Positions 19,858 to 28,832 of a stretch of DNA of 64,000 bases are shown piece by piece. This stretch comes from Rhodococcus pseudokoreensis (GTDB lineage Bacteria > Actinomycetota > Actinomycetes > Mycobacteriales > Mycobacteriaceae). The notes below the pieces were generated by a model. That model was given only the letters and a program-made list of their open reading frames with translations, did not search any database and had not been told where the DNA came from. A program made the position numbers and the translations under genes. The first letter of the stretch is position 1, and each line of letters opens with the position of its first letter. The stretch spans positions 248,001 to 312,000 of the forward strand of contig NZ_CP070619.1 of the NCBI RefSeq assembly GCF_017068395.1. Direction: 5' to 3'.

Positions 19858-20823
19858 ATGCGCGCAATACAGGTTTCCCGTCTCGGTGGTCCCGACGTCC
19901 TCGAACCGGTAGAGGTTCCCGAACCCGGGATCGGAGCGACGGATCTGCTCGTTCGCACCGACGCGATCGGCATCAACTTCATCGACACGTACTTCCGGAC
20001 GGGGCTGTACCCGCGGCCACTGCCCTACGTTCCCGGCGACGAGGGCTCCGGTGTCGTGGAAGCCGTCGGCGGCGACGTGGCTGATTTCGCACCCGGCGAC
20101 CGGGTGGCCTGGTGCGCCGCTCCCGGCAGTTACGCGGAGAAGGTGGCCGTGCCCGCGGCGGCCGCGATCGCCGTCCCCGACTCCGTGCCCGCCCCGCAGG
20201 CCGCCTCCGCGCTGCTGCAGGGCATGACCGCCCACTACCTGGCCCACTCCACGTACCCGATCCGGTCCGGCGACACCGTGCTCGTCCACGCCGGTGCGGG
20301 CGGAGTCGGGTTGATCCTCACGCAGATGGCGACGACGCTGGGCGCCCGGGTGATCACCACCGTGTCCTCCGACGCGAAGGAGCAGTTGTCCCGGGACGCC
20401 GGGGCACACGAGGTGCTGCGCTACGACGACGACATCGCGGCCCGGGTGCGGGAACTCACCGACGGCGAGGGCGTCGCAGCAGCGTACGACGGTGTCGGCG
20501 CGTCCACGTTCGAGGCCAGTCTCGCGTCGGTGCGGATCCGGGGAACGGTCGCCCTGTTCGGTGCGGCGAGCGGGCCGGTGCCGCCGTTCGATCCGCAGCG
20601 GCTGAACCCGGCGGGTTCACTGTTCCTCACCCGGCCCACGCTCGCGCACCACATCCGTAACCGGGAGGAATTGACGTGGCGGGCCGGGGACGTGTTCTCC
20701 GCCCTCGCCGACGGTGCACTGACGGTCCGGGTGGGAGCGGAGTACCCGCTCGAGCGGGCGGAGGAGGCGCATCGCGACCTCGAGGCGCGGGCGACGACGG
20801 GATCGATCGTGCTGGTGCCCTGA
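19858..20823 (+). CDS. qor: NADPH:quinone oxidoreductase, zinc-free MDR family
   Basis: A 321-residue medium-chain reductase. The GroES-like N-terminal half contains GINFIDTYFRTGLYPRPLPY and VPGDEGSGVVEAVG; the nucleotide-binding half has HAGAGGVGLILTQMATTLGA, an AxxGxxG-type motif used for NADPH. The structural and catalytic zinc cysteines of alcohol dehydrogenases are lacking, as in Qor. ATG at 19858 is preferred over a longer ORF. It is convergent with ctaB and shares a hairpin terminator with it. Confidence 0.92.
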   Translation: MRAIQVSRLGGPDVLEPVEVPEPGIGATDLLVRTDAIGINFIDTYFRTGLYPRPLPYVPGDEGSGVVEAVGGDVADFAPGDRVAWCAAPGSYAEKVAVPAAAAIAVPDSVPAPQAASALLQGMTAHYLAHSTYPIRSGDTVLVHAGAGGVGLILTQMATTLGARVITTVSSDAKEQLSRDAGAHEVLRYDDDIAARVRELTDGEGVAAAYDGVGASTFEASLASVRIRGTVALFGAASGPVPPFDPQRLNPAGSLFLTRPTLAHHIRNREELTWRAGDVFSALADGALTVRVGAEYPLERAEEAHRDLEARATTGSIVLVP

Positions 20824-20877
20824 GGCGAAGCCTCAACTCAGCCTGCTGAGCTGAGGCGCGGCCTCAGCTCAGCAGGC
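20822..20877. terminator. Twin hairpin terminator, qor / ctaB
   Basis: A small stem GAGGC-GAA-GCCTC (20822-20834) is followed by a perfect 17-bp stem, 20841-20857 with 20861-20877, around the 3-nt loop GCG. The right arm includes the last codons and stop of ctaB, so the terminator overlaps coding sequence. Confidence 0.85.
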
Positions 20878-21847
20878 TGCCGATGGTCTGCAGTCCCAGC
20901 ACCGAGTCGACGGCGAGCCCGACGAAGACGATGGCCAGGTAATTGTTGGACTGCAGGAACAGGCGGAGCGGTTTCACGGCCGCTCCGCCGCGGACGCTCC
21001 GGTACAGCTGATGGGCCATGAGCAGGAACCAGGCGCCTGCGACGAGGGTGACGGCGGCGTAGACGACGCCCGCGGCGGGGACCAGCGCGAGCGACGTGAC
21101 GACCATGGCCCAGCTGTACAGCAGGATTTGTTTGGTGACGTGCTCCTCGGTGGCGATCACCGGCAGCATCGGGACACCGGCCGCCTTGTAGTCCTCCTTG
21201 TAGCGCATCGCGAGCGCCCAGGTGTGCGGCGGCGTCCAGAAGAAGATGACCAGGAACAGCACGATGGGCTGCCAGCTCAGCGATCCGGTGACCGCCGACC
21301 AGCCGACCATGACGGGCATGCAGCCCGCGGCGCCGCCCCAGACGACGTTCTGCCAGGTCCGGCGCTTGAGCACCATCGTGTACACGAGCACGTAGAACGC
21401 GATGGTCAGGACGACCAGGCAGCCGGCGAGCAGGTTGGCCCGCCACCACAACCACAGGAACGACGCGACCCCGAGGGTCATGCCGAACACGAACGCGTGC
21501 GACGTCGGCACCGCGTCGCGGGCCAGCGGCCTGCGCGCGGTGCGCTTCATGACCTTGTCGATGTCGGCGTCGACGACGCAGTTGAGGGAGTTCGCGCTCG
21601 CCGCACCCATCCAGCCGCCGAACAGCGTGCTGAGGATCAGCAGGATGTCGACGTTGCCACGGTCGGCCAGCAGCATCGCCGGGATGGTCGCGACCAGCAG
21701 CAGTTCGATCACCCGCGGCTTGGTCAACGCGATGTAGGCCAGGACCTTGCCCGTGGCGCGGCCGAGCACCGTGTCGGTGCCGGTCGCGCGGGGGGCGGGG
21801 CTGGGGCTGCCGAAGCCGTGTCCGCTCGGCTGATGCCCTGTCCGCAC
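20864..21847 (-). CDS. ctaB: Protoheme IX farnesyltransferase (heme O synthase) CtaB
   Basis: A UbiA-family membrane prenyltransferase that adds a farnesyl chain to heme B. The aspartate-rich motif [20 protein letters not shown] and the second conserved loop [17 protein letters not shown] are present, along with [19 protein letters not shown] at the first helix and about nine hydrophobic segments. I chose GTG at 21847 (327 residues) because AGGAG lies five bases upstream; GTG at 21877 would add ten residues. It is divergent from tkt and convergent with qor. Its product feeds CtaA. Confidence 0.95.
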   Translation of the reverse strand: MRTGHQPSGHGFGSPSPAPRATGTDTVLGRATGKVLAYIALTKPRVIELLLVATIPAMLLADRGNVDILLILSTLFGGWMGAASANSLNCVVDADIDKVMKRTARRPLARDAVPTSHAFVFGMTLGVASFLWLWWRANLLAGCLVVLTIAFYVLVYTMVLKRRTWQNVVWGGAAGCMPVMVGWSAVTGSLSWQPIVLFLVIFFWTPPHTWALAMRYKEDYKAAGVPMLPVIATEEHVTKQILLYSWAMVVTSLALVPAAGVVYAAVTLVAGAWFLLMAHQLYRSVRGGAAVKPLRLFLQSNNYLAIVFVGLAVDSVLGLQTIGSLLS

Positions 21848-21969
21848 GTTCTCTCCTCGCACCACGCGTAATTCCACATCCGAATGCCGGTGCCTGCTCC
21901 CGAAGTTCTTCGCGAGGGCCGGCCGTCCTACTACAACCGATGGTAGACCGCCGTAATGCGCGAACCGAA

Positions 21970-21998
21970 TCGACCCGGATACGACCGCGCACTAGGCT
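21970..21998 (+). promoter_or_regulatory. Possible housekeeping promoter for tkt operon
   Basis: TCGACC at 21970-21975 and TAGGCT at 21993-21998 are separated by 17 bp, resembling TTGACN-N17-TANNNT. The start point would lie about 60 bases before the tkt GTG. This is a pattern match only. Confidence 0.4.
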
Positions 21999-22064
21999 GG
22001 AGTCGCACAAGAGGCCCACGCATCCTCAGGCTCCACGTTCACCCATGTCAGGAGACTTCTGCCC

Positions 22065-24173
22065 GTGTCGATCACAGACGACATCCACGTCCTCACGCAA
22101 CCGGTTCATCCCGCCGACTGGACCGAACTGGACACCAAGGCCGTCGACACCATCCGGGTGCTCGCCGCCGATGCAGTGCAGAAGGTGGGCAACGGCCACC
22201 CCGGCACGGCCATGAGCCTCGCCCCCCTCGCCTACACCCTCTTCCAGCGCGTCATGCGTCACGATCCCACGGACGCCGACTGGATCGGCCGCGACCGGTT
22301 CGTGCTGTCCTGTGGACACTCCAGCCTCACCCTCTACATCCAGCTGTACCTCGCCGGCTACGGGCTCGAACTGGAAGACCTGGAAGCGCTGCGCACCTGG
22401 GGCTCGAAGACCCCCGGCCACCCCGAGCACGGCCACACCCGCGGCGTCGAGATCACCACCGGTCCGCTGGGTCAGGGTCTGGCCTCCGCCGTCGGCATGG
22501 CCATGGCCGCCCGCCGTGAGCGCGGCCTGTTCGACCCCGAGCCCGCGCTCGGCGAGAGCCCGTTCGATCACCACATCTACGTGATCGCCTCCGACGGCGA
22601 CATCGAGGAGGGCGTCACCTCCGAGGCGTCGTCGATCGCCGGTGTGCAGCAGCTCGGCAACCTGACGCTGATCTACGACGACAACAAGATCTCCATCGAG
22701 GACGACACCGCCATCGCGCTGTCCGAGGACACCGCCGCCCGCTACGAGGCGTACGGCTGGCACGTGCAGATCGTCGAGGGCGGCGAGAACGTCGTCGCCA
22801 TCGAAGAGGCCCTGAACAAGGCCCGCGAGGTCACCGACAAGCCGTCGCTGATCCTGCTCCGCACGATCATCGGCTTCCCCGCCCCGACCAAGATGAACAC
22901 GGGCGCGGCGCACGGCGCCGCCCTCGGTGCCGACGAGGTCGCGGCCGTGAAGAAGGCGCTCGGTTTCGATCCGGACAAGACGTTCGAGGTCGCCGACGAC
23001 GTCATCGCGCACACCCGCAAGGTCGTCGAGCGCGGCGCGCAGGCGCACAAGGAATGGCAGGCCCAGTACGACGAGTGGACGCAGCGCGCCCCCGAGGGCA
23101 AGAAGCTGCTCGACCGCCTGATCGGGCGCGACCTGCCCGCCGGCTGGGCCGACGTCCTCCCGACGTGGGAGCCCGACGCGAAGGGTCTCGCCACCCGTAA
23201 GGCGTCCGCCGCCGTGCTGAACGCCGTCGGACCGGTGCTGCCCGAGCTGTGGGGTGGCTCCGCCGACCTCGCGGAGAGCAACAACACCACCATCAAGGGC
23301 GCCGACTCGTTCGGTCCCAAGTCCATTTCCACCAGCATGTGGAACGCGGAACCGTACGGTCGCACCCTGCACTTCGGTGTCCGCGAGCACGCGATGGGCT
23401 CGATCCTCAACGGCATCGCCCTGCACGGGCCGACCCGCCCCTACGGCGGCACGTTCCTCGTCTTCAGCGACTACATGCGTCCCGCCGTGCGGCTGGCCGC
23501 GATCATGAAGACCGCGGTCACCTACGTGTGGACGCACGACTCCATCGGACTCGGCGAGGACGGTCCCACCCACCAGCCGATCGAGCACCTCGCGGCACTG
23601 CGCGCCATCCCCGGCCTGTACGTCGTGCGGCCCGGCGACGCCAACGAGACCGCGCACGCGTGGCGCGCCGTCCTCGAAAAGGGCGCCGACGAGGCCACCC
23701 GCGCTCCCGCCGGTCTCGCCCTGACCCGCCAGGACCTGCCGGTCCTCGAGGGCACCAGCTACGAGGGTGTCTCCCGCGGCGGGTACGTCCTCGCCGACGC
23801 GTCCACGGGGGCACCGGAGGTCGTGCTGATCGGCACCGGCTCCGAGCTGCAGCTGGCGGTCGCCGCCCGCGAGGCCCTCGAGGCCGACGGCATCCCCACC
23901 CGGGTCGTGTCCATGCCCTGCGTCGAGTGGTTCGACGCCCAGGACCAGGCCTACCGCGACGGTGTGCTCCCCCCGACGGTCAAGGCGCGGGTCGCCGTCG
24001 AGGCCGGCATCTCCATGCCGTGGTACCGCTTCGTCGGTGACGCAGGGGAGATCATCTCCATCGAGCATTTCGGCGCCTCCGCCGACCACAAGACCCTGTT
24101 CCGCGAGTTCGGCTTCACCGCCGAAGCCGTCACCGCCGCCGCACAGCGCTCGCTCGCACGCGTGAAGGGATAG
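22065..24173 (+). CDS. tkt: Transketolase
   Basis: A 702-residue thiamine-diphosphate enzyme that moves two-carbon units between sugar phosphates. The N-terminal GNGHPGTAMSLAPLAYTLF, the ThDP motif ASDGDIEEGVTSEASS followed by LIYDDNKIS, and the central FGVREHAMGSILNGIALHG are all present. The C-terminal domain includes the VVSMPCVEWFDAQ segment. GTG at 22065 follows AGGAG by about ten bases. It opens the pentose-phosphate operon; tal starts 6 bp after its stop. Confidence 0.97.
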   Translation: MSITDDIHVLTQPVHPADWTELDTKAVDTIRVLAADAVQKVGNGHPGTAMSLAPLAYTLFQRVMRHDPTDADWIGRDRFVLSCGHSSLTLYIQLYLAGYGLELEDLEALRTWGSKTPGHPEHGHTRGVEITTGPLGQGLASAVGMAMAARRERGLFDPEPALGESPFDHHIYVIASDGDIEEGVTSEASSIAGVQQLGNLTLIYDDNKISIEDDTAIALSEDTAARYEAYGWHVQIVEGGENVVAIEEALNKAREVTDKPSLILLRTIIGFPAPTKMNTGAAHGAALGADEVAAVKKALGFDPDKTFEVADDVIAHTRKVVERGAQAHKEWQAQYDEWTQRAPEGKKLLDRLIGRDLPAGWADVLPTWEPDAKGLATRKASAAVLNAVGPVLPELWGGSADLAESNNTTIKGADSFGPKSISTSMWNAEPYGRTLHFGVREHAMGSILNGIALHGPTRPYGGTFLVFSDYMRPAVRLAAIMKTAVTYVWTHDSIGLGEDGPTHQPIEHLAALRAIPGLYVVRPGDANETAHAWRAVLEKGADEATRAPAGLALTRQDLPVLEGTSYEGVSRGGYVLADASTGAPEVVLIGTGSELQLAVAAREALEADGIPTRVVSMPCVEWFDAQDQAYRDGVLPPTVKARVAVEAGISMPWYRFVGDAGEIISIEHFGASADHKTLFREFGFTAEAVTAAAQRSLARVKG

Positions 24174-24179
24174 AACGCC

Positions 24180-25304
24180 ATGACTCAGAACCCCAACCTC
24201 CAGAAGCTCTCCGAAGCCGGCGTCTCGGTGTGGCTCGACGACCTCTCCCGTGACCGCATCGAGTCCGGCAACCTCGCCGAACTCATCGCGAGCAAGAGCA
24301 TCGTCGGTGTCACCACCAACCCGTCGATCTTCCAGGCCGCACTCAGCAAGGGCCACGTCTACGACGCGCAGGTCCGGGAACTCGCCGAGCGCGGCGCCGA
24401 CGTCGAGGCCACCATCCGCACGGTGACCACCGACGACGTCCGCGCCGCCTGCGACGTCCTCGCCCCGCAGTTCGAGGCGAGCCACGGCGTCGACGGCCGG
24501 GTGTCCATCGAGGTCGACCCGCGCCTCGCCCACGACGCCGACAAGACCGTCGCGCAGGCCGTCGAACTGTGGAAGATCGTCGACCGTCCGAACCTGTTCA
24601 TCAAGATCCCGGCCACCGAGGCCGGCATCCCGGCCATCGCCAAGGTGCTCGGTGAGGGCATCAGCGTCAACGTCACGCTGATCTTCTCGGTGGAACGCTA
24701 CGAACTCGTCATGGGCGCTTACCTCGACGGCCTCGAGGCCGCGAAGGCCGCCGGCCACGACCTGTCGCGGATCCACTCGGTCGCCTCGTTCTTCGTCTCC
24801 CGCGTCGACACCGAAATCGACAAGCGGCTCGACAAGATCGGCACCCCCGACGCTCTCGCACTGCGCGGCAAGGCCGGCCTCGCCAACGCCCGCCTCGCCT
24901 ACGCTGCCTACCAGCAGGTCTTCGAGGTGCAGCCGCGGTTCCAGGGCCTGCTCGAAACCGGTGCCCGCCCGCAGCGCGCACTGTGGGCGTCGACGGGAGT
25001 CAAGAACCCCGCCTACCCGGACACCCTGTACGTCGCCGATCTGGTCGCCCCGAACACCGTGAACACGATGCCGGAGAAGACCCTCGACGCGTTCGCCGAC
25101 CACGGCGAGGTCTCCGGCGACACCGTCTCCGGCACCGCGGTCGCGTCGCAGGAGATCTTCGACCAGCTCACCGCCGTCGGCATCGACCTTCCCGACGTGT
25201 TCAAGGTGCTCGAGGACGAGGGCGTCGACAAGTTCGAGGTGTCCTGGAACGAACTCCTGGAGGCCACCGCGGAGCAGCTGCGCGCAGCAGGGCAGAAGAG
25301 CTGA
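24180..25304 (+). CDS. tal: Transaldolase
   Basis: A 374-residue transaldolase of the longer actinobacterial type. The Schiff-base lysine lies in [17 protein letters not shown]; the N-terminal [19 protein letters not shown] and [16 protein letters not shown] are family signatures. It exchanges three-carbon units between sedoheptulose-7-phosphate and glyceraldehyde-3-phosphate. ATG at 24180. zwf starts three bases after its stop, so the two are probably co-translated. Confidence 0.97.
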   Translation: MTQNPNLQKLSEAGVSVWLDDLSRDRIESGNLAELIASKSIVGVTTNPSIFQAALSKGHVYDAQVRELAERGADVEATIRTVTTDDVRAACDVLAPQFEASHGVDGRVSIEVDPRLAHDADKTVAQAVELWKIVDRPNLFIKIPATEAGIPAIAKVLGEGISVNVTLIFSVERYELVMGAYLDGLEAAKAAGHDLSRIHSVASFFVSRVDTEIDKRLDKIGTPDALALRGKAGLANARLAYAAYQQVFEVQPRFQGLLETGARPQRALWASTGVKNPAYPDTLYVADLVAPNTVNTMPEKTLDAFADHGEVSGDTVSGTAVASQEIFDQLTAVGIDLPDVFKVLEDEGVDKFEVSWNELLEATAEQLRAAGQKS

Positions 25305-25307
25305 TAC

Positions 25308-26852
25308 GTGAGCGATCCCGCAGCGTCAGACGATTGGGTCAATCCACTTCGCGACAGTAGGGACAAGCGCCTACCACGCATCGCCGGGCCGTGTGCGCTG
25401 GTGATCTTCGGTGTCACCGGCGACCTGGCCCGGCGCAAGTTGATGCCCGCCATCTACGATCTGGCCAATCGTGGTCTTCTGCCGCCCGGGTTCGCTCTCG
25501 TCGGGTTCGCCCGCAGGGATTGGTCGGACGAGGATTTCGGCAAGATCGTGCACGATGCCGTGCGCGATCATTCCCGCACCCCGTTCCGGGAGGACGTGTG
25601 GGAGCGGCTGTCGGAGGGCCTGCGGTTCGTCAAGGGCAGCTTCGACGACCCGGCGTCCTTCCAGGAACTGGCGAACACCCTCGCCACGCTCGAACGCGAA
25701 CGCGGGACCGGCGGCAATCACGGGTTCTATCTCGCGATTCCGCCGGACGCGTTCCCGGTGGTCCTCAAGCAGCTGTCCGAGGCCGGCCTCGCCCGGTCGA
25801 CCGACAGCCAGTGGCGCCGGGTGGTCATCGAGAAGCCGTTCGGTCACGACCTTGCGAGCGCACGTGAGCTCAACGCGGTCGTGAACGAGGTCTTCCCCGA
25901 GGACACCGTCTTCCGGATCGACCACTACCTCGGCAAGGAAACCGTTCAGAACATCCTGGCGCTGCGGTTCGCCAACCAATTGTTCGATCCGATCTGGAAC
26001 GCCCACTACGTGGATCACGTGCAGATCACCATGGCCGAGGACATCGGTCTCGGTGGGCGGGCCGGGTACTACGACGGCATCGGGGCGGCGCGGGACGTCA
26101 TCCAGAATCACCTGCTGCAACTCCTCGCGTTCACGGCGATGGAGGAGCCGATCAGCTTCGAACCGTCGGAGTTGCAGGCGGAGAAGATCAAGGTGCTCTC
26201 CGCCACCAAACTCGCGCAGCCGCTCGACGAGACCACCGCGCGCGGGCAGTACGCGGGCGGCTGGCAGGGCGGCACCCGGGTGGTCGGCCTGCTGGAGGAG
26301 GACGGGTTCTCGCAGGACTCCACCACGGAGACGTTCGCGGCCATCACCCTCGAGGTCGACACCCGCCGCTGGGCGGGTGTGCCGTTCTATCTCCGCACCG
26401 GGAAGCGGCTCGGCCGCCGGGTCACCGAGATCGCCGTGATCTTCAAGCGCGCGCCGCACCTGCCGTTCGATCAGACGATGACCGAGGAACTCGGTCAGAA
26501 CGCGCTCGTCATCCGGGTGCAGCCGGACGAGGGTGTGACGATGCGCTTCGGGTCCAAGGTCCCGGGATCGAGCATGGAGGTCCGCGACGTCAGCATGGAC
26601 TTCAGCTACGGCCAGGCGTTCACCGAGTCGTCCCCCGAGGCGTACGAACGCCTCATCCTCGACATGCTGCTGGGTGAACCCTCCCTGTTCCCCGTCAACG
26701 CCGAGGTCGAATTGTCGTGGGAGATCCTCGATCCGGCGCTCGCCGCCTGGGCCGCGGAGGGCAAACCGGAACCGTACGAGGCAGGCACGTGGGGTCCCCC
26801 GTCCGCGGACGAAATGATGCAGCGCACCGGTCGCGAATGGAGAAGGCCGTAG
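25308..26852 (+). CDS. zwf: Glucose-6-phosphate 1-dehydrogenase
   Basis: The first enzyme of the oxidative pentose-phosphate route, 514 residues. The coenzyme motif is FGVTGDLARRKLMPAIYDL near residue 32, and the substrate site is FRIDHYLGKETVQNILALRF near residue 203. An N-terminal polar lead of ~25 residues precedes the domain. GTG at 25308. Its stop is directly followed by the ATG of opcA without a single base between them, an arrangement suited to the functional pairing of Zwf with OpcA. Confidence 0.97.
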   Translation: MSDPAASDDWVNPLRDSRDKRLPRIAGPCALVIFGVTGDLARRKLMPAIYDLANRGLLPPGFALVGFARRDWSDEDFGKIVHDAVRDHSRTPFREDVWERLSEGLRFVKGSFDDPASFQELANTLATLERERGTGGNHGFYLAIPPDAFPVVLKQLSEAGLARSTDSQWRRVVIEKPFGHDLASARELNAVVNEVFPEDTVFRIDHYLGKETVQNILALRFANQLFDPIWNAHYVDHVQITMAEDIGLGGRAGYYDGIGAARDVIQNHLLQLLAFTAMEEPISFEPSELQAEKIKVLSATKLAQPLDETTARGQYAGGWQGGTRVVGLLEEDGFSQDSTTETFAAITLEVDTRRWAGVPFYLRTGKRLGRRVTEIAVIFKRAPHLPFDQTMTEELGQNALVIRVQPDEGVTMRFGSKVPGSSMEVRDVSMDFSYGQAFTESSPEAYERLILDMLLGEPSLFPVNAEVELSWEILDPALAAWAAEGKPEPYEAGTWGPPSADEMMQRTGREWRRP

Positions 26853-27764
26853 ATGATCATCGACATCCCCTCGACCACCACCGGCCAGGTCAACAAGAAG
26901 CTGGTGGAGGTCCGGAAGACCGGCGGGGCGGTGACGCTGGGACGGGTTCTCACCCTGGTGGTGTGCACCCGGGACAGCGAGAATTCCGAGGACATAATCG
27001 ACGCCGCCAACGAGGCGAGCCGGGAACATCCCTGTCGTGTCATCGTCGTCGCCCGCGGTTCCCGCGACGCCGAACCGCGGCTGGACGCCCAGATCAGGGT
27101 CGGGGGTGACGCCGGCGCCTCGGAGGTGGTGGTGCTCCGCCTGTTCGGCGAACTCGCCGACCACGAGAGCAGCGTGGTGGTGCCGTTCCTCCTCCCCGAC
27201 ACCCCGGTCGTCGTGTGGTGGCCGGAGTCCGCTCCCGCCGTCCCCGCGAAGGACCCGGTCGGGAAGCTCGCGATCCGGCGCATCACCGACGCCACGGACC
27301 GTCCGGATCCCGCCGCCGAGATCAAGGGCCGCCTCGCCTCCTACACGTCCGGTGACACGGATCTGGCGTGGAGCCGCATCACGATGTGGCGGGGGCTCAT
27401 CACCTCGGCCGTCGATCAGCCACCGCATTCGCGCATCGAATCGGCGGTGGTGTCGGGTCTCGTGGACGAGCCCGCCGTCGACATGATCGCCGGATGGCTG
27501 GCGGGCCGTCTCGATGCGCCCGTCAGCCGCAGGGTCGGACCGTTGTTCGTGACACTCGCGTTCGCGGACGGTGGCACGCTGACCATCAGCCGCCCGCAGA
27601 CCGGCACCACCGCGACGTTGTCGCGGACCGGGAAACCGGATGCGCTGGTGGCGCTGGGCAGGCGGGAGACCCGCGACTGCCTGGCCGAAGAACTACGCAG
27701 ACTGGACCCCGACGAGGCCTACGAGGCCGCACTCGCCGGGCTGACGAAGGTGACGTATGAGTGA
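26853..27764 (+). CDS. opcA: Glucose-6-phosphate dehydrogenase assembly protein OpcA
   Basis: A 303-residue OpcA protein that associates with and activates G6PDH in actinobacteria and cyanobacteria. The opening MIIDIPSTTTGQVNKKLVEV and the PDTPVVVWWPESAP motif are characteristic of the actinobacterial branch. ATG at 26853 abuts the zwf stop. Its end overlaps pgl by 8 bp, so it is embedded in the operon on both sides. Confidence 0.96.
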   Translation: MIIDIPSTTTGQVNKKLVEVRKTGGAVTLGRVLTLVVCTRDSENSEDIIDAANEASREHPCRVIVVARGSRDAEPRLDAQIRVGGDAGASEVVVLRLFGELADHESSVVVPFLLPDTPVVVWWPESAPAVPAKDPVGKLAIRRITDATDRPDPAAEIKGRLASYTSGDTDLAWSRITMWRGLITSAVDQPPHSRIESAVVSGLVDEPAVDMIAGWLAGRLDAPVSRRVGPLFVTLAFADGGTLTISRPQTGTTATLSRTGKPDALVALGRRETRDCLAEELRRLDPDEAYEAALAGLTKVTYE

Positions 27765-28500
27765 CATCCACGTAGAAGTGCACCCCGACACCGCCACGCT
27801 GGTGACGAAGGCCGCGGAGCGGTTCGTCGCCACCGTCGTCGCCGCCCAGAAGGAGCGCGGTTCGGCGTCGGTGGTCCTCACCGGCGGCGGCACCGGGATC
27901 GGGCTGCTCGAGAAGGTCCGGGAAAACCCGGGCGACATCGACTGGCGCGCGATCGACATCTTCTGGGGCGACGAGCGTTTCCTGCCGGCCGGCGATCCGG
28001 AACGCAACGACGTGCAGGCGCGGGCCGCACTGCTCGACCACGTCGACGTCGATCCCGACCGCGTGCACACCATGCCCGTCGCGGACGGGATCTACGAGAA
28101 CGACCCGGAGGCGGCCGCCGTCGCGTACGCGCAGGTACTCGGGGCCCACGCCGACGGCAGGCAGGTCCCGGTCTTCGACGTCCACCTGCTCGGCATGGGC
28201 GGTGAGGGGCACGTCAATTCGCTGTTCCCCGACACCGACGCGGTCCGCGAGGAGCACCGGTTCGTCGTCGCGGTGACGGACTCCCCCAAGCCGCCGCCGG
28301 TGCGGGTCACGCTGACCCTGCCCGCCGTCCGGCACGCCGACGAGGTGTGGCTCGTCGTGTCCGGTGACGCCAAGGCCGAGGCCGTGGCCGCAGCGATCGC
28401 AGGCGCACCGCCCGTCGAGATCCCGGCGTCCGGGGCCCGCGGACTCTCGGCCACCCGGTGGCTGCTCGACACGTCGGCCGCGTCTCTGCTGCCGAACTGA
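27757..28500 (+). CDS. pgl: 6-phosphogluconolactonase
   Basis: A 247-residue DevB/Pgl-family hydrolase that opens 6-phosphogluconolactone, the product of Zwf. Family motifs are VVLTGGGTGIGLLEKV, DIFWGDERFLPAGDPERND and LLGMGGEGHVNSLFPDT, the last near residue 145. ATG at 27757 overlaps opcA by 8 bp. It closes the operon; 6-phosphogluconate dehydrogenase is not in the window. Confidence 0.95.
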   Translation: MSDIHVEVHPDTATLVTKAAERFVATVVAAQKERGSASVVLTGGGTGIGLLEKVRENPGDIDWRAIDIFWGDERFLPAGDPERNDVQARAALLDHVDVDPDRVHTMPVADGIYENDPEAAAVAYAQVLGAHADGRQVPVFDVHLLGMGGEGHVNSLFPDTDAVREEHRFVVAVTDSPKPPPVRVTLTLPAVRHADEVWLVVSGDAKAEAVAAAIAGAPPVEIPASGARGLSATRWLLDTSAASLLPN

Positions 28501-28777
28501 CGCCTGCCGAACCGACGCTGTCATCCGACGGGGTCCTCGTCGTCTCCCGGTAACCCGGCGGGCGACCGGGGGTCCCGTTCGACCGGTGTCCGGGTGACCC
28601 GGCATTCGGTGACGATGCGGCCGGCCCGGTGCGGGCTCGCCGCCCGCGTCCCCCGCCGCCCGATTCCGCCGCGCCAATAGACCGGGTCACCCGCGCATCG
28701 CCTCATCCGTCGCCCCACTTCGTCTCGGAAACGTTGTGCTCTTTCCCGTTTTGACGCAGGGACGGACGGTTCGGTTC
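28501..28777. other. Non-coding gap between pgl and the terminator
   Basis: No convincing gene is seen in these 277 bp. A minus-strand frame of 89 codons (28521-28790) starts with TTG inside the terminator hairpin, lacks a Shine-Dalgarno sequence and has an Arg/Pro/Gly-rich composition typical of chance frames. A 12-bp perfect inverted repeat of CGGGTGACCCGG (28591-28602) with its complement (28682-28693) is the only structure I notice. Confidence 0.6.
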
Positions 28778-28820
28778 CCGCGCCCGGCAAGAAAGTTCGT
28801 GCACTTTCTCGCGGGCGCGG
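28778..28820. terminator. Bidirectional hairpin terminator, pgl / ppc
   Basis: CCGCGCCC...AGAAAGT at 28778-28796 pairs with ACTTTCT...GGGCGCGG at 28803-28820, a long stem with one small internal mismatch and a 6-nt loop. It sits 12 bp from the ppc stop, between convergent genes. Confidence 0.85.
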
Positions 28821-28832
28821 AAACCGGCCCTG

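Noticed and set aside
28521..28790. 89-codon minus-strand frame between pgl and ppc
   Set aside because: TTG start inside a strong terminator hairpin, no ribosome binding site, Arg/Pro-rich random-like composition.
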